Numbered from the stretch's first letter, positions 25,232 through 34,140 are shown. The stretch is DNA of 34,274 bases from an uncultured Lachnospiraceae bacterium (GCA_910585855.1 CAJUGZ010000007.1:1-34274), one strand, 5' to 3'. Numbers and translations are program-made. Notes: generated from the sequence alone by a model not told the origin.

Positions 25232-26917
25232 ATGAGGGAAGAATTTAGTTATAATATGATATTATTGGGTGGAACGGGTGCAAAGTGTGGTGAAATATTA
25301 TTACATATGTGTGCAAATGGATATTTTCGATATAGATATTTGAATTTATTTTATATTGATTCAGATATGCAAAATGGAAATGCAGAGCGATTTAAAAATT
25401 TATATGATATATATGTAAGTTGTAGGGAACAATATGTAATTGAAGGAAGTTCTTTAAATTGTTTTTTTTTCCCTAAAGTAAGACTTATGACTGCAAATCC
25501 AGTAAATGGAATTCAGTATTTTAAGGATTTGACTTCTGGAGATGAACATGGAACAACGGAAACAGCAAGAGCTTTGATGGAAATACTTTATAGTGAAGAT
25601 GAAATGAATTTAAAAATATCAAATGGCTTTTTTGCTCATCCCAATGTGGGAGCAGCAGTATTTGCTGCCAATATGGATAGGATTATGATAAATTTTCGAA
25701 CACTTATTTTGACAGAGATGCAGGAGATGAAAAAAGTAAAAATATTTTTACTTGGTTCTGTTTTTGGTGGAACAGGAGCATCTTCATTGCCAACTATCGC
25801 TCGTTATTTTAAAGAAACTTTATTTGGAGCATCTGAGAATAAAAATATTCAGGAACAAATGAAAATAGGGGGATGTATTGTGTTACCATATTTTTTATTT
25901 CGACATGGAGATAACGAAGATGGAAATGAAAAGGAGAATACACCAGCTATTGAAGCAGATAAATTTGCATTGAAAACAAAGTCTGCGTTAGAATATTATA
26001 AGTATGTAGATGGAGAAGAGGAACGTAAAACTTTTGATGAATTGTTTATTTTAGGACATGATGCTGCAGATGTTAGAGGAAATTATGCAACTGCGGGGGC
26101 AAAACAAAGGAATCTTCCTCATATTGTAGAGTTTTATGCAGCTATGTCTGCTATAACTTTTTTTGATAATGCAATGGATACAACAGGACATTATTTTGCA
26201 GTGATACCAGCAGAAAAAATTGGCGGTGATAATATTTATAGAATGGAAAAAGGCTATAGTTTTTTCTTTATTATGATGAGATTTGCTATCGTAATGAAAA
26301 GTTTGATAATTGAGGAATTATTTGATTATACAAAGAAGGATAAATTAAGAAAAAAGGCAAAAAAAATACCTTGGTATTATGATTTTTTAGATGGTAAGGT
26401 TAAAGTAGAAGGGTTTGAGAGTACACGGCTTTATAGTATTTTTGTCGCTATTTCTAATTATTGTGATGCATATATTAGATGGTTTGCTGAATTGAATTTG
26501 GGAAATATAGATAAATTAAATGAATTAGATCAAGTCGAGTATAATGAAGATAAGGGAGATGTAGTGAGTTATCTTTCTTTTTTTTCTAAAGAGCTTCTTT
26601 TTAAACAGCATCAAAATAATCAAATTAGAAATGGGAATGTGGATATGGAGGAGGATAAGGCAAAAAATCAGTATAATAAAAATTTAAAATATATAAGAAG
26701 GAATTTGGAAAAATTAGAGGAGATTCACTTTAATACAGACTTTTATTCTGAAAAAATTAGTATGGATAAAATTTGGAGTAGGATTAGTAATATGGGATTT
26801 AGTATTTTCGTTAAGGAAGATGATGTGTTTAAGAATATTGCGAATTCGAGCGATAAAACGATGGAATCTGGTGTAAGAAATCTTGTAAATGCAGTATTTT
26901 GTGCATGTTTATTTTAG
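25232..26917 (+). CDS. Tubulin/FtsZ-like GTPase (divergent)
   Basis: 561 residues. The N-terminus starts a Rossmann-like fold with a glycine-rich loop (LLGGTGAKCGE, 11-21). At 175-184, GSVFGGTGAS resembles the tubulin signature (GGGTGS/TG) that binds GTP phosphates. VGAAVFAANMDR and the following helix are also in the expected order. The protein is longer than FtsZ, and its C-terminal ~180 residues are charged and helical. It resembles the divergent tubulin-like families (Pfam Tubulin_2 type; the FtsZ-like families described by Makarova and Koonin 2010), but I could not run a profile search. It has no membrane segment, so it is likely cytoplasmic. It probably polymerises or switches with GTP. 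Confidence 0.72.
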   Translation: MREEFSYNMILLGGTGAKCGEILLHMCANGYFRYRYLNLFYIDSDMQNGNAERFKNLYDIYVSCREQYVIEGSSLNCFFFPKVRLMTANPVNGIQYFKDLTSGDEHGTTETARALMEILYSEDEMNLKISNGFFAHPNVGAAVFAANMDRIMINFRTLILTEMQEMKKVKIFLLGSVFGGTGASSLPTIARYFKETLFGASENKNIQEQMKIGGCIVLPYFLFRHGDNEDGNEKENTPAIEADKFALKTKSALEYYKYVDGEEERKTFDELFILGHDAADVRGNYATAGAKQRNLPHIVEFYAAMSAITFFDNAMDTTGHYFAVIPAEKIGGDNIYRMEKGYSFFFIMMRFAIVMKSLIIEELFDYTKKDKLRKKAKKIPWYYDFLDGKVKVEGFESTRLYSIFVAISNYCDAYIRWFAELNLGNIDKLNELDQVEYNEDKGDVVSYLSFFSKELLFKQHQNNQIRNGNVDMEEDKAKNQYNKNLKYIRRNLEKLEEIHFNTDFYSEKISMDKIWSRISNMGFSIFVKEDDVFKNIANSSDKTMESGVRNLVNAVFCACLF

Positions 26918-26975
26918 ATTTGAAGAGAAAAGTGTAATGTGAGTTATGAAAATTGGATAGTGGGAGGATAGTGGA

Positions 26976-29900
26976 ATGAAGAAGAAGTATATGTTGCCAG
27001 CTTTGAAGAATGATGTGGAAGTCGATGCAGAAAGTTGCTGGGAGAAAATAGATATGCCATATGATTTTCTTATTTCAAATTTAAGATTGTACTATGAGCC
27101 AAATGTATCAGTATTTGAAGGTGGATCTAATGCTGTGCCACATATGTTTGAACAAATGCTTTTATTTCATAAGGCATTTTTAGACGAGAAAAATTTGGAT
27201 CATAGTAGAGCGGTGGCAGAGTGGAGAGCTGTTTTAAGCATTATGGCTTTACAGAAAGTGTGTAATGTAAAGGTAGATTTGATTCGAGTAGATTTGTCTG
27301 GTGAAAATAAGAATCTATTTTTAAAGGCAGCTTATGATTTTCGACCAGAAGATGTACCAGTATTTTTTAACACTACATGGGATTTTTTGTATATTGTAAG
27401 AATAAAGAAATTACCAGTAGCAATTTTTTCACCGATTACTTTAGTGTGTCCTGCTAAACAGTTTTTCAAAAAGACGAAACAAGTCAAACAGGATTGGTTT
27501 TTTATTATGAAGATAGATGGTAAGGAAGAAATAAAATTTGATTTTAAGGGAGAACAAAGAGAGATTTTAGAATTATTGAAATGGTTAAAAAAATTAAAGG
27601 GAAATTTATCGTATAGTAAATTATTAAATGGAAAATACTACAATAAGTTTGAGAGAGTTATGGAAGAATTAGATTATTTTATACAGGAATATGAGCGTAG
27701 TGGGCAGGAAGATAGAACTAGTCCAATTTTGTTGGGTATATATAGTAGCATGAATAATAGTATACGTAAGGAATATGATTTTTTAAATAATTGCTGTGAT
27801 GTTACCGTTAAAAATGTTAAACTACGTTTTTTGATTGAACGTTATATAGAGGATATTTTTGAAGAAAGAATATTAGTATTAGTTTATGATGATGCTCCAG
27901 ATACTATGGAAAGAGAAGGAAATATCCAAAAATTAAAAAAACTTTATAAAAGTATTTTGGAGATAGAGGAAGGAAAACCTATTATAGAGGTATATGATAA
28001 TGGTGGTCAAAGAATGGCTGCATGTGTTTTTATGCCATTTAAGAGTCATTTTGTAGGTGAATTAATTCAAAATCATATTACTCCAAATGAGTTTTTTGAA
28101 CTATTTACAGCGGTTTATAACACTCTAGAAAAAGAAATGGATATAACTTTACAAATAAAGGAATTTCCATATTGTTTTCGAAAAAAGTATTCAATAGAAA
28201 ATTGGCAATTTTTGTATGGACGAGAAATGGAAGCAACTTATATATGGCCGACGAATCAAGTTGATGTAGTGGGATGGAAAAATTATTATATTTATACAGA
28301 AAAAAGAAAAGGAACAGGAATTGTAGTATCTGTTCCAGAAGCAATTAGACAAGTAGAATATATAAATGATTCTAGTGGTGGTAATAATACAGAATTTCAG
28401 CTTTGTAAATCATGTTCATTTCCCGCCTATTTGTGTTATAGTTATCAAGGAGTAAGTGGTTTTCTTCCAATACGGACAAAACATGTAGGAACAATGGAAA
28501 TTGGTTCAACGGCAAGTATTATTGTTGATATGGGACATTCAACTACAAGTATAGCTATAATAAAAGATTATGGAGATGAAGTGCAAAAGTATAAAAAAAA
28601 GGAGAGACAAGATATAGGGTTTTGGATACCTCGTTCCTGTCGTATTGCTGGCAATCAGGATGAATTAAATACAGTAAGAATTAATTTTGTAATTCCTGAT
28701 GAAAAAAATATGAGTTCTGTAAGTAGTTGCATTAAGAATATGTTACATAGCTTTCGGAAATATAGTAAAAGACCAATTTTAGAAAAAGATGGAAGACCTT
28801 TTGAGGATGGACAGATTTTATTTGATGGAAGTGCATATTTGAATGAGCTTCAACAATCTATTGTTAGTTATATTAATTTTGAATACGCAAAGATGAATGA
28901 GATACAACGAGAAGAAGTTCATATATTTATAGAGCAGTTATTGATTTATGCAGTATATCGAATTATTATATGTGAATGTTCTTATGTTAGGGTTTACTTT
29001 TTACATTGTGAAGAAAAAAATGAAAAATTGGGAGAATTAAAAGGTTTATGGAAAAATGCATTATTAAATGTGAGATTGAGAACTGGAATAAGCGTAGCAG
29101 GCTCAGAAGATGTAGTTGCCGTTAGAGATTATGAGGCACTTAGTTGTTATGTATATGAGCAAATATATAGAATGGAAATAATGGAAGAGAATAGAATTTC
29201 TGATGATTGTCTTGATATAGGAATGAATATTGGTTGGAAGAATACAAATGTGGTTATTTTATCAGTAAAAAGTAATGGGAAAGATGAAAAAAAATTGACT
29301 GATGATGAACCTCCTTTAGAGGGGAATACTAGTAAAACTGGTAGGGAAAAATCAGGAGCTGACGAAGGGAATAAGGATGAAGTAGAAATAGATGGATTGG
29401 AAGAAGCAAAGAAAATTAATGTAAATCATATAGTATTAGAATATGCAGGTAGAAATATAAGTATGTTGGTAGATGCGGACAAGTTGGGTTTTCCATTATA
29501 TCCGCAAATTCTCAAAATTTTATTAAATGGGAATCAGGATTTAGTTAATAAATCTGATGTTGAACGAATGTTAGAGGAGTTTGGAGAATTGTTTGACAAA
29601 AGTAAAAGGACAAAAGACATTACACATTATCAAGGTGTGTTTGATATGATTGCTATGAAAATTGATGAAGCGAATTTTGTTAGCTCACCAGATGTTTTTA
29701 ATAATATGTATGAATTTCGTTATTTTTTAATGGCAATCACTTATAATATTATGTTATTATTTTTAAATGTGGGAGTATTGATTCGAAAGTGTAAAAATGA
29801 AAGTATAAAAAGAATTAATATTTTTTTGGGTGGAAATGGAGTTAAATTTTTAAAGTGGATAGTTAATGATAAAGATATAAAGGATATTACGCAAAAAGAT

Positions 29901-30308
29901 GCAGATGAAATTTTAATTTTACCAATGAAAAATAGAATAATTAAATATATAGCCAAAGCGGCTGGTATAGATAAAGAAGTAGAAATCAAGATAATATTGG
30001 CAAAAAATGTGGATGAACAAATGGTTCGGGGATGTAAAACAAGAGTATTTCAAGAAGATATTCAGTTACCAGATTTTGTATATAAATCGATGGGAAATGT
30101 ACCATCTTCTGAGGAATGTAAAGAGTTTATAGAAGTAATGAAAGAGTTGCGTCAGGAAATTTTTCAGGAATTTCCTAATTTAGATTGTAAAGAGGTGGAT
30201 GATGTAAAACAACAAGCGCAGGATGTTTCTATTGTGGATATAATAGAGAATGAGAGAAAGGAAGTTTGTAAACAAGTGATAGATGAAATTAATTATATAA
30301 ATAGTTAA
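26976..30308 (+). CDS. Large protein with actin/Hsp70-type ATPase core
   Basis: 1110 residues. The first ~500 have no recognised domain. Residues about 510-1000 carry the three actin-superfamily signatures in order: phosphate-1 DMGHSTTS (518-525), phosphate-2 LDIGMNIGWKNTN (about 746-758) and an adenosine-type FLGGNG (950-955, GGNG at 952-955). A charged low-complexity linker lies at about 765-812. This supports an ASKHA ATPase (MreB/ParM/Hsp70 superfamily). SrfB-type virulence proteins also combine a large size with an Hsp70-like core, but I cannot show a specific relation. GGGAGG lies 10 bases upstream. It sits 58 bases after the tubulin-like gene in the same operon. Confidence 0.72.
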   Translation: MKKKYMLPALKNDVEVDAESCWEKIDMPYDFLISNLRLYYEPNVSVFEGGSNAVPHMFEQMLLFHKAFLDEKNLDHSRAVAEWRAVLSIMALQKVCNVKVDLIRVDLSGENKNLFLKAAYDFRPEDVPVFFNTTWDFLYIVRIKKLPVAIFSPITLVCPAKQFFKKTKQVKQDWFFIMKIDGKEEIKFDFKGEQREILELLKWLKKLKGNLSYSKLLNGKYYNKFERVMEELDYFIQEYERSGQEDRTSPILLGIYSSMNNSIRKEYDFLNNCCDVTVKNVKLRFLIERYIEDIFEERILVLVYDDAPDTMEREGNIQKLKKLYKSILEIEEGKPIIEVYDNGGQRMAACVFMPFKSHFVGELIQNHITPNEFFELFTAVYNTLEKEMDITLQIKEFPYCFRKKYSIENWQFLYGREMEATYIWPTNQVDVVGWKNYYIYTEKRKGTGIVVSVPEAIRQVEYINDSSGGNNTEFQLCKSCSFPAYLCYSYQGVSGFLPIRTKHVGTMEIGSTASIIVDMGHSTTSIAIIKDYGDEVQKYKKKERQDIGFWIPRSCRIAGNQDELNTVRINFVIPDEKNMSSVSSCIKNMLHSFRKYSKRPILEKDGRPFEDGQILFDGSAYLNELQQSIVSYINFEYAKMNEIQREEVHIFIEQLLIYAVYRIIICECSYVRVYFLHCEEKNEKLGELKGLWKNALLNVRLRTGISVAGSEDVVAVRDYEALSCYVYEQIYRMEIMEENRISDDCLDIGMNIGWKNTNVVILSVKSNGKDEKKLTDDEPPLEGNTSKTGREKSGADEGNKDEVEIDGLEEAKKINVNHIVLEYAGRNISMLVDADKLGFPLYPQILKILLNGNQDLVNKSDVERMLEEFGELFDKSKRTKDITHYQGVFDMIAMKIDEANFVSSPDVFNNMYEFRYFLMAITYNIMLLFLNVGVLIRKCKNESIKRINIFLGGNGVKFLKWIVNDKDIKDITQKDADEILILPMKNRIIKYIAKAAGIDKEVEIKIILAKNVDEQMVRGCKTRVFQEDIQLPDFVYKSMGNVPSSEECKEFIEVMKELRQEIFQEFPNLDCKEVDDVKQQAQDVSIVDIIENERKEVCKQVIDEINYINS

Positions 30309-30379
30309 AAGTGGATTATTATGTTTTTATAATTAAGATAAATGTAATATGAAAAGTAAAAAAGCAAGGAGGATTATAT

Positions 30380-31735
30380 ATGGATAAATTGAGTGAAAAG
30401 AAGCGATGTGTCTTATTTTTCTTTTGCATTTTCTTTTGTGTATCTTTATTTTTTTATAATTTTCGAAGTAAAGCAATGGAGGATATTGATAGTGAATTGA
30501 TTATATTAGTTGATGCTAGTGAAACTATGAAAAATTCATGGGATGATGTTGCAAGATGGGTAAATGAGATAGGAATTTATGCTCAGAATACAGGAATTAG
30601 AGTTCATTTGAAATGGTTTGGAGGAAAAGGCGAAGAAGATACTCTTTATAATGGGAGGATTGAAAGTGATAATATTATAGAGTATATAGATAGATTAAAA
30701 AAAATTGGACCAGATAAACTATATACAGATCAGAAAGGAGCAATTAAAGAAGCTATAAAGATTATGGATGAGTCTAATGCATTTAAGAAGTGTATTGTAA
30801 TGCTATCAGATGGAAGATTAGACTATGTAGAAAATGAAGACGAGGAAATAGCAAAAAAGGAGTTTGAAAAAGAGGTAAATAAATTTTCTGCAGGGGATAA
30901 TCAGAGTGTTGTTTTAATTGAATTTGAGGGAACAATAGTAGGGGAGGATACATATATATTTGGAAATTTAGATGAAAAAGTAGAATGGAAAAAAATAGAT
31001 AAAGATAAAAATGAAATTTTAATGAAAGAAATATTATCATTATTGTTTGAAAAACTTGGAGTTAAAATTAATAAGATTTCTTTTAGTATGAATAAAAATC
31101 AAATACAGTTTAATTCTGCTCAAGATGCGTTTAGAATCATAGTTATGATTGAAATATTAGATTATGCAATAGAGAAGGATTATTTAAATTCTATTATTGT
31201 TGAAAGGGATGATTCTGAAATAAAACCAGTAGTTTCACAACAGTATAATAATTTTATTTATTTGATTTTTGAAGAGGATGGTATAAAGGAGTATAAGTAT
31301 AAGATAGTATTATCTGATGAAAATGTAAGTTGTAGAGGGATATATATGAGAAAAAATGTTTCTGATACACAACCTATAACAACAACAGAAGATGATATAC
31401 AGAATCAAATCGATGAGGGTAATGAAAATGAGGTAAAAAGATGTGTTGTAAAGATTGGAGAAAAAATTGATATAGAAAAAGAATTTGGAATATCTTCTGA
31501 TAATGCTGATACAGAATACAATATTAAAATTAAAGATGAAGATGGCAACGAAGAGGAAGTGGCATTAAAAGGGTTTAAAAATTCAGAAGAATATAAATGT
31601 AATGAAGGGAAACTAACATTTTTCAAAGAAGGAGAATATAAAGTTACAATAGAACCGTGCGAAGGTAATTTAGAGTATTATTACATTGTGGAGAAGAAAA
31701 AATGGTGGGAAAGATTATTTCCTTGGCTTAAGTGA
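30380..31735 (+). CDS. Membrane-anchored von Willebrand A protein with aromatic C-terminal tail
   Basis: 451 residues. A hydrophobic segment at 11-27 is followed by a vWA domain: ELIILVDASETMKNSW contains Asp45-x-Ser47-x-Thr49, Thr116 lies in LYTDQKGAI, and MLSDGRLD holds Asp144, so a complete MIDAS site is visible. Residues about 240-430 look like beta-rich Ig-type modules. The last residues (KKKWWERLFPWLK) are basic and aromatic, suggesting interaction with a membrane surface. An AGGAGG ribosome site lies upstream. It is the last gene of the cluster. Together with the vWA-like protein at 23037 it brackets the two NTPases. Confidence 0.8.
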   Translation: MDKLSEKKRCVLFFFCIFFCVSLFFYNFRSKAMEDIDSELIILVDASETMKNSWDDVARWVNEIGIYAQNTGIRVHLKWFGGKGEEDTLYNGRIESDNIIEYIDRLKKIGPDKLYTDQKGAIKEAIKIMDESNAFKKCIVMLSDGRLDYVENEDEEIAKKEFEKEVNKFSAGDNQSVVLIEFEGTIVGEDTYIFGNLDEKVEWKKIDKDKNEILMKEILSLLFEKLGVKINKISFSMNKNQIQFNSAQDAFRIIVMIEILDYAIEKDYLNSIIVERDDSEIKPVVSQQYNNFIYLIFEEDGIKEYKYKIVLSDENVSCRGIYMRKNVSDTQPITTTEDDIQNQIDEGNENEVKRCVVKIGEKIDIEKEFGISSDNADTEYNIKIKDEDGNEEEVALKGFKNSEEYKCNEGKLTFFKEGEYKVTIEPCEGNLEYYYIVEKKKWWERLFPWLK

Positions 31736-31992
31736 TAGTACTTAAATTTTTTATATTTTTAAATTTTTGTATAGAAATAATAATTTATATATTTAATACT
31801 AAATATAAAGATAAGAGTTTAAAAAAGTTTTTAACTGCAAATAATAGAAAAATAAAGTATCTTTTTATAGGCATTATTGATGAAATATGAAAATCATTTT
31901 TTGTTTTAGAAAGCAATTTTATTATTTAGAAAATTATTGTATAAAAAGAAAGATGAATATGTTTGGTGTACATGGGGGCTATCTGGAAAGAA

Positions 31993-32043
31993 GGCTGTTT
32001 TAGGAGAATAAGAGAAAATTTGAGAGCATAAAGGAAAACAGCC
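31993..32043. repeat. Inverted repeat with 33-base loop
   Basis: GGCTGTTTT (31993-32001) and AAAACAGCC (32035-32043) are perfect nine-base inverted arms. The loop is purine-rich. No U tract follows on the + strand. It may be a remnant of a mobile repeat, an operator or an RNA stem. Confidence 0.45.
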
Positions 32044-32117
32044 AAAGTCCCTTATACTTTGATTATGGTTGAATAGAATGATCAACGAGTTGAATTACCT
32101 ATCATAATTTGCTATGG

Positions 32118-32138
32118 AAATAACAATCTGTTATTTTT
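32118..32138. terminator. Small hairpin between convergent transcripts
   Basis: AAATAAC (32118-32124), loop AATCT, GTTATTT (32130-32136), then TT. The stem is short and AT-rich, so it is a weak candidate terminator for either the minus-strand regulator ending at 32142 or read-through from the left. Confidence 0.4.
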
Positions 32139-32141
32139 GGG

Positions 32142-32882
32142 TTATAAGATAAATTTTAAAAGGTTTCGAGTTAATATATTTATAATATCAGTTGTTAATT
32201 TTTGCTCCATTGGTGTCATATGATAATGGATTTGTTTTAATTCTTTCTGATTATCTTTGATATATTTATTTTCTAATTCATTTCCAAGAAGATAGTTTGG
32301 TGAAACATGCAGTTCATTGCAGAGGTTTACAAAGATAGGTAGACTTGGCAGTTTGCTCCCTGATTCGATTTGTCTGATAAAAGTAGTGGAAATATTGCAG
32401 TTCTTTGCTAATTCTTTTGTTAAAATCTGCATTTCTTCACGTGCTTTATAGAAACGTTTGCCAAATTCTTCTTGTTCAAGTTGGAATGGATAGTTTTCTT
32501 TTGTGTGATTTTCTTTTTTTCTCTTTGTTTCTGTTAAATTTTCAATAAGAGAAAAAAGTATTTCATCGATAAGTTCATGAAAAATAGGAGAAACTTGCAG
32601 CATTTGTTCTGTTAGTTCATTCCAGTCGAAATCGGTGATTTGACTTAAGATTTCGTTTTTTAAAAGGGTAGAAGGAGATACTTCTAAATTGTTGCAGATT
32701 TTTACAAAAGTGGGAAGACTTGGCAGTTTTGAACCAGATTCTATTTGCCGGATATAGGATGGATCGAGATCACATTTATCTCCTAATTGATTGGTGGATA
32801 AATTGGCTTGATTTCTTGCCAGTTTGACTTGTTTGCCGAATTCTTTGTAGTTAAAATGGTTTTCTTTTTTTATAGGGTTCAT
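32142..32882 (-). CDS. Regulator with two tandem XRE-type HTH domains
   Basis: 246 residues made of two repeats of about 120 residues. Each has an XRE/Cro-type HTH (first at about 13-70, FGKQVKLARNQANLS to SPSTLLKNE; second at about 135-200, FGKRFYKAREEMQI to SPNYLLGNE), then a helical tail. The repeats share FIRQIESGSKLPSLP-like cores. AAGGA lies upstream on the minus strand. It is paralogous to the gene at 33346, which is divergently transcribed. A transcription factor or antirepressor acting as a pseudo-dimer is likely. The target is unknown; it may control the neighbouring cluster. Confidence 0.75.
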   Translation of the reverse strand: MNPIKKENHFNYKEFGKQVKLARNQANLSTNQLGDKCDLDPSYIRQIESGSKLPSLPTFVKICNNLEVSPSTLLKNEILSQITDFDWNELTEQMLQVSPIFHELIDEILFSLIENLTETKRKKENHTKENYPFQLEQEEFGKRFYKAREEMQILTKELAKNCNISTTFIRQIESGSKLPSLPIFVNLCNELHVSPNYLLGNELENKYIKDNQKELKQIHYHMTPMEQKLTTDIINILTRNLLKFIL

Positions 32883-33321
32883 AGTATTTTCCTTTCTTTA
32901 TTTTTTGTAGTCTAATAGTTTCTCGTGTTAAATATACAGAAATATTTGTCGTTTGAATAGATTTTTTGTAAGAAAAAATAGAAAAAGGTTGTATTTTTAG
33001 AAATTTTGTATTATTATGATAGAAGAGAAATAGATAAAGTTCGTTAGTATTTTAATTTAGGGGTTTTATTTTTTTAATGAGAAAATTAGGGATAAAATGG
33101 TAAGTTGTTTGGGGAGTTTTTTAATAGATAAGACAATATGTTGATTGAATTAGATAGCGTATTATAAAATTTTTTTAGAAAAAATAGTAAAAAAATAAAA
33201 AAAATGTCAAAATGTAGCGGAAAGTTTATAAATTTAACTTCTAGAATCTATCCTTTTTCCTTATATTATTGTATACTTTATGAAACCAAATAAAACATTA
33301 GGTTACAGAAGGGGATATACT
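32883..33321. other. Intergenic region between divergent regulators
   Basis: About 440 bases, very AT-rich, with long A and T tracts near 33168-33205. It holds the promoters for both regulators. No gene was seen. Another -10-like TATACT lies at 33272-33277, which would start transcription after the ATG at 33280 and argues against that ATG as a start. Confidence 0.5.
33141..33168 (+). promoter_or_regulatory. Candidate promoter of the right-hand regulator
   Basis: TTGATT (33141-33146), a 16-base spacer and TATAAA (33163-33168), followed by T- and A-rich tracts. It is the best sigma-A-like match in this gap and leaves a leader of about 170 bases. Confidence 0.4.
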
Positions 33322-33345
33322 ATGAATAATGAAAAGGGGTTTATT

Positions 33346-34101
33346 ATGAATGATGAAAAAAAAGAGAACAAGGAGGAATTTAATCAAAAGGAATTTGGAA
33401 GGCAATTACGAGAGGTTCGAAAGGAATTGAAGGTGACATCGGATCGATTAGGAGTTGCGTGCGGGGTAAATCCGGTTTTTATTCGTCAAATTGAGGCAGG
33501 AGCAAGAGTGCCTAGTGTGCCAGTATTTGTAAAAATTTGTGATAGTTTGCAGATATCGCCTGCCTATTTATTAAAGAGTGAGGTGCAGATTCCTGTTACG
33601 GATCAGGGATGGGAAGAGATGGCAGAAGGATTGTCGCAGCTTTCTTCTGTTTCACAGGAGATGGTAAAAGAAGTTTTGTACTCTTTAATAGAAAATTTAG
33701 GAGAACGGGACGAAAAAGAGGATATGAGTGAGAAAAAGTATGGAGAGATGGATCATGAAGAGTTTGGCAGACGATTAAAAAAGGTACGGCAGGAAATGCA
33801 GTATACTTCACAAGAGGTGGCTAGTAATTGTGGGGTTAGTTCTGTTTTTATTCGTCAAGTGGAGTTAGGAGAGAGATTGCCTAGTCTTCCTGTATTTGTT
33901 TATTTGTGCAGGGCATTGCAGATATCACCTTCTTATTTACTTGGAAATGAAGTGAAGGTTGAGGTGGTAGAGTGTAATTGGGAGGAATTGGTACATATTC
34001 AATGTGATATGACATCAAAGTCACAGCAGATTGTAAAGGATGTGCTGATGTCTTTGATACGGAATTTGCCAAAAGAAGGGGAAGAAGAAAAAGGGGTGTG
34101 A
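33346..34101 (+). CDS. Paralogous regulator with two tandem XRE-type HTH domains
   Basis: 251 residues from ATG 33346, chosen because the paralogue at 32142 starts the same way (MNDEKKEN versus MNPIKKEN). AAGGGG stands 6 bases upstream. In-frame ATG 33322 also has AAGGGG and is a possible alternative. Two repeats carry HTH units: FGRQLREVRKELKVTSD to SPAYLLKSE, and FGRRLKKVRQEMQYTSQ to SPSYLLGNE. Each HTH is followed by a helical tail ending LYSLIENL or LMSLIRNL. It is divergent from the paralogue across about 440 bases, so the two may regulate each other. The target genes are unknown. Confidence 0.75.
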   Translation: MNDEKKENKEEFNQKEFGRQLREVRKELKVTSDRLGVACGVNPVFIRQIEAGARVPSVPVFVKICDSLQISPAYLLKSEVQIPVTDQGWEEMAEGLSQLSSVSQEMVKEVLYSLIENLGERDEKEDMSEKKYGEMDHEEFGRRLKKVRQEMQYTSQEVASNCGVSSVFIRQVELGERLPSLPVFVYLCRALQISPSYLLGNEVKVEVVECNWEELVHIQCDMTSKSQQIVKDVLMSLIRNLPKEGEEEKGV

Positions 34102-34140
34102 TAACGGTGGAATTTTTAGAGAGTAAATAGTTGGTGGAAT

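Larger units (their letters stand above)
31736..32141. other. 406-base intergenic region, AT-rich with one distinct GC-richer patch
   Basis: No gene longer than a few codons. The first ~230 bases are very AT-rich. Around 31960-32060 lies a patch of different composition with an inverted repeat (separate entry). A 16-codon frame from 31952 (ATG-AAT-ATG, reading on to ERRLF) looks like a random or residual fragment. Confidence 0.5.

Noticed and set aside
26976..30308. Naming the 1110-residue protein SrfB
   Set aside because: Only the general architecture is similar. No specific SrfB signature could be verified by eye.
33280..33321. ATG at 33280 as start of the right-hand regulator
   Set aside because: No ribosome site, and a -10-like TATACT at 33272-33277 would place transcription start after it. 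The paralogue supports 33346.
22958..34101. Labelling the tubulin/actin/vWA cluster and XRE genes as an anti-phage system
   Set aside because: No nuclease, toxin or other effector domain is visible. A cytoskeletal or membrane role fits the motifs better.
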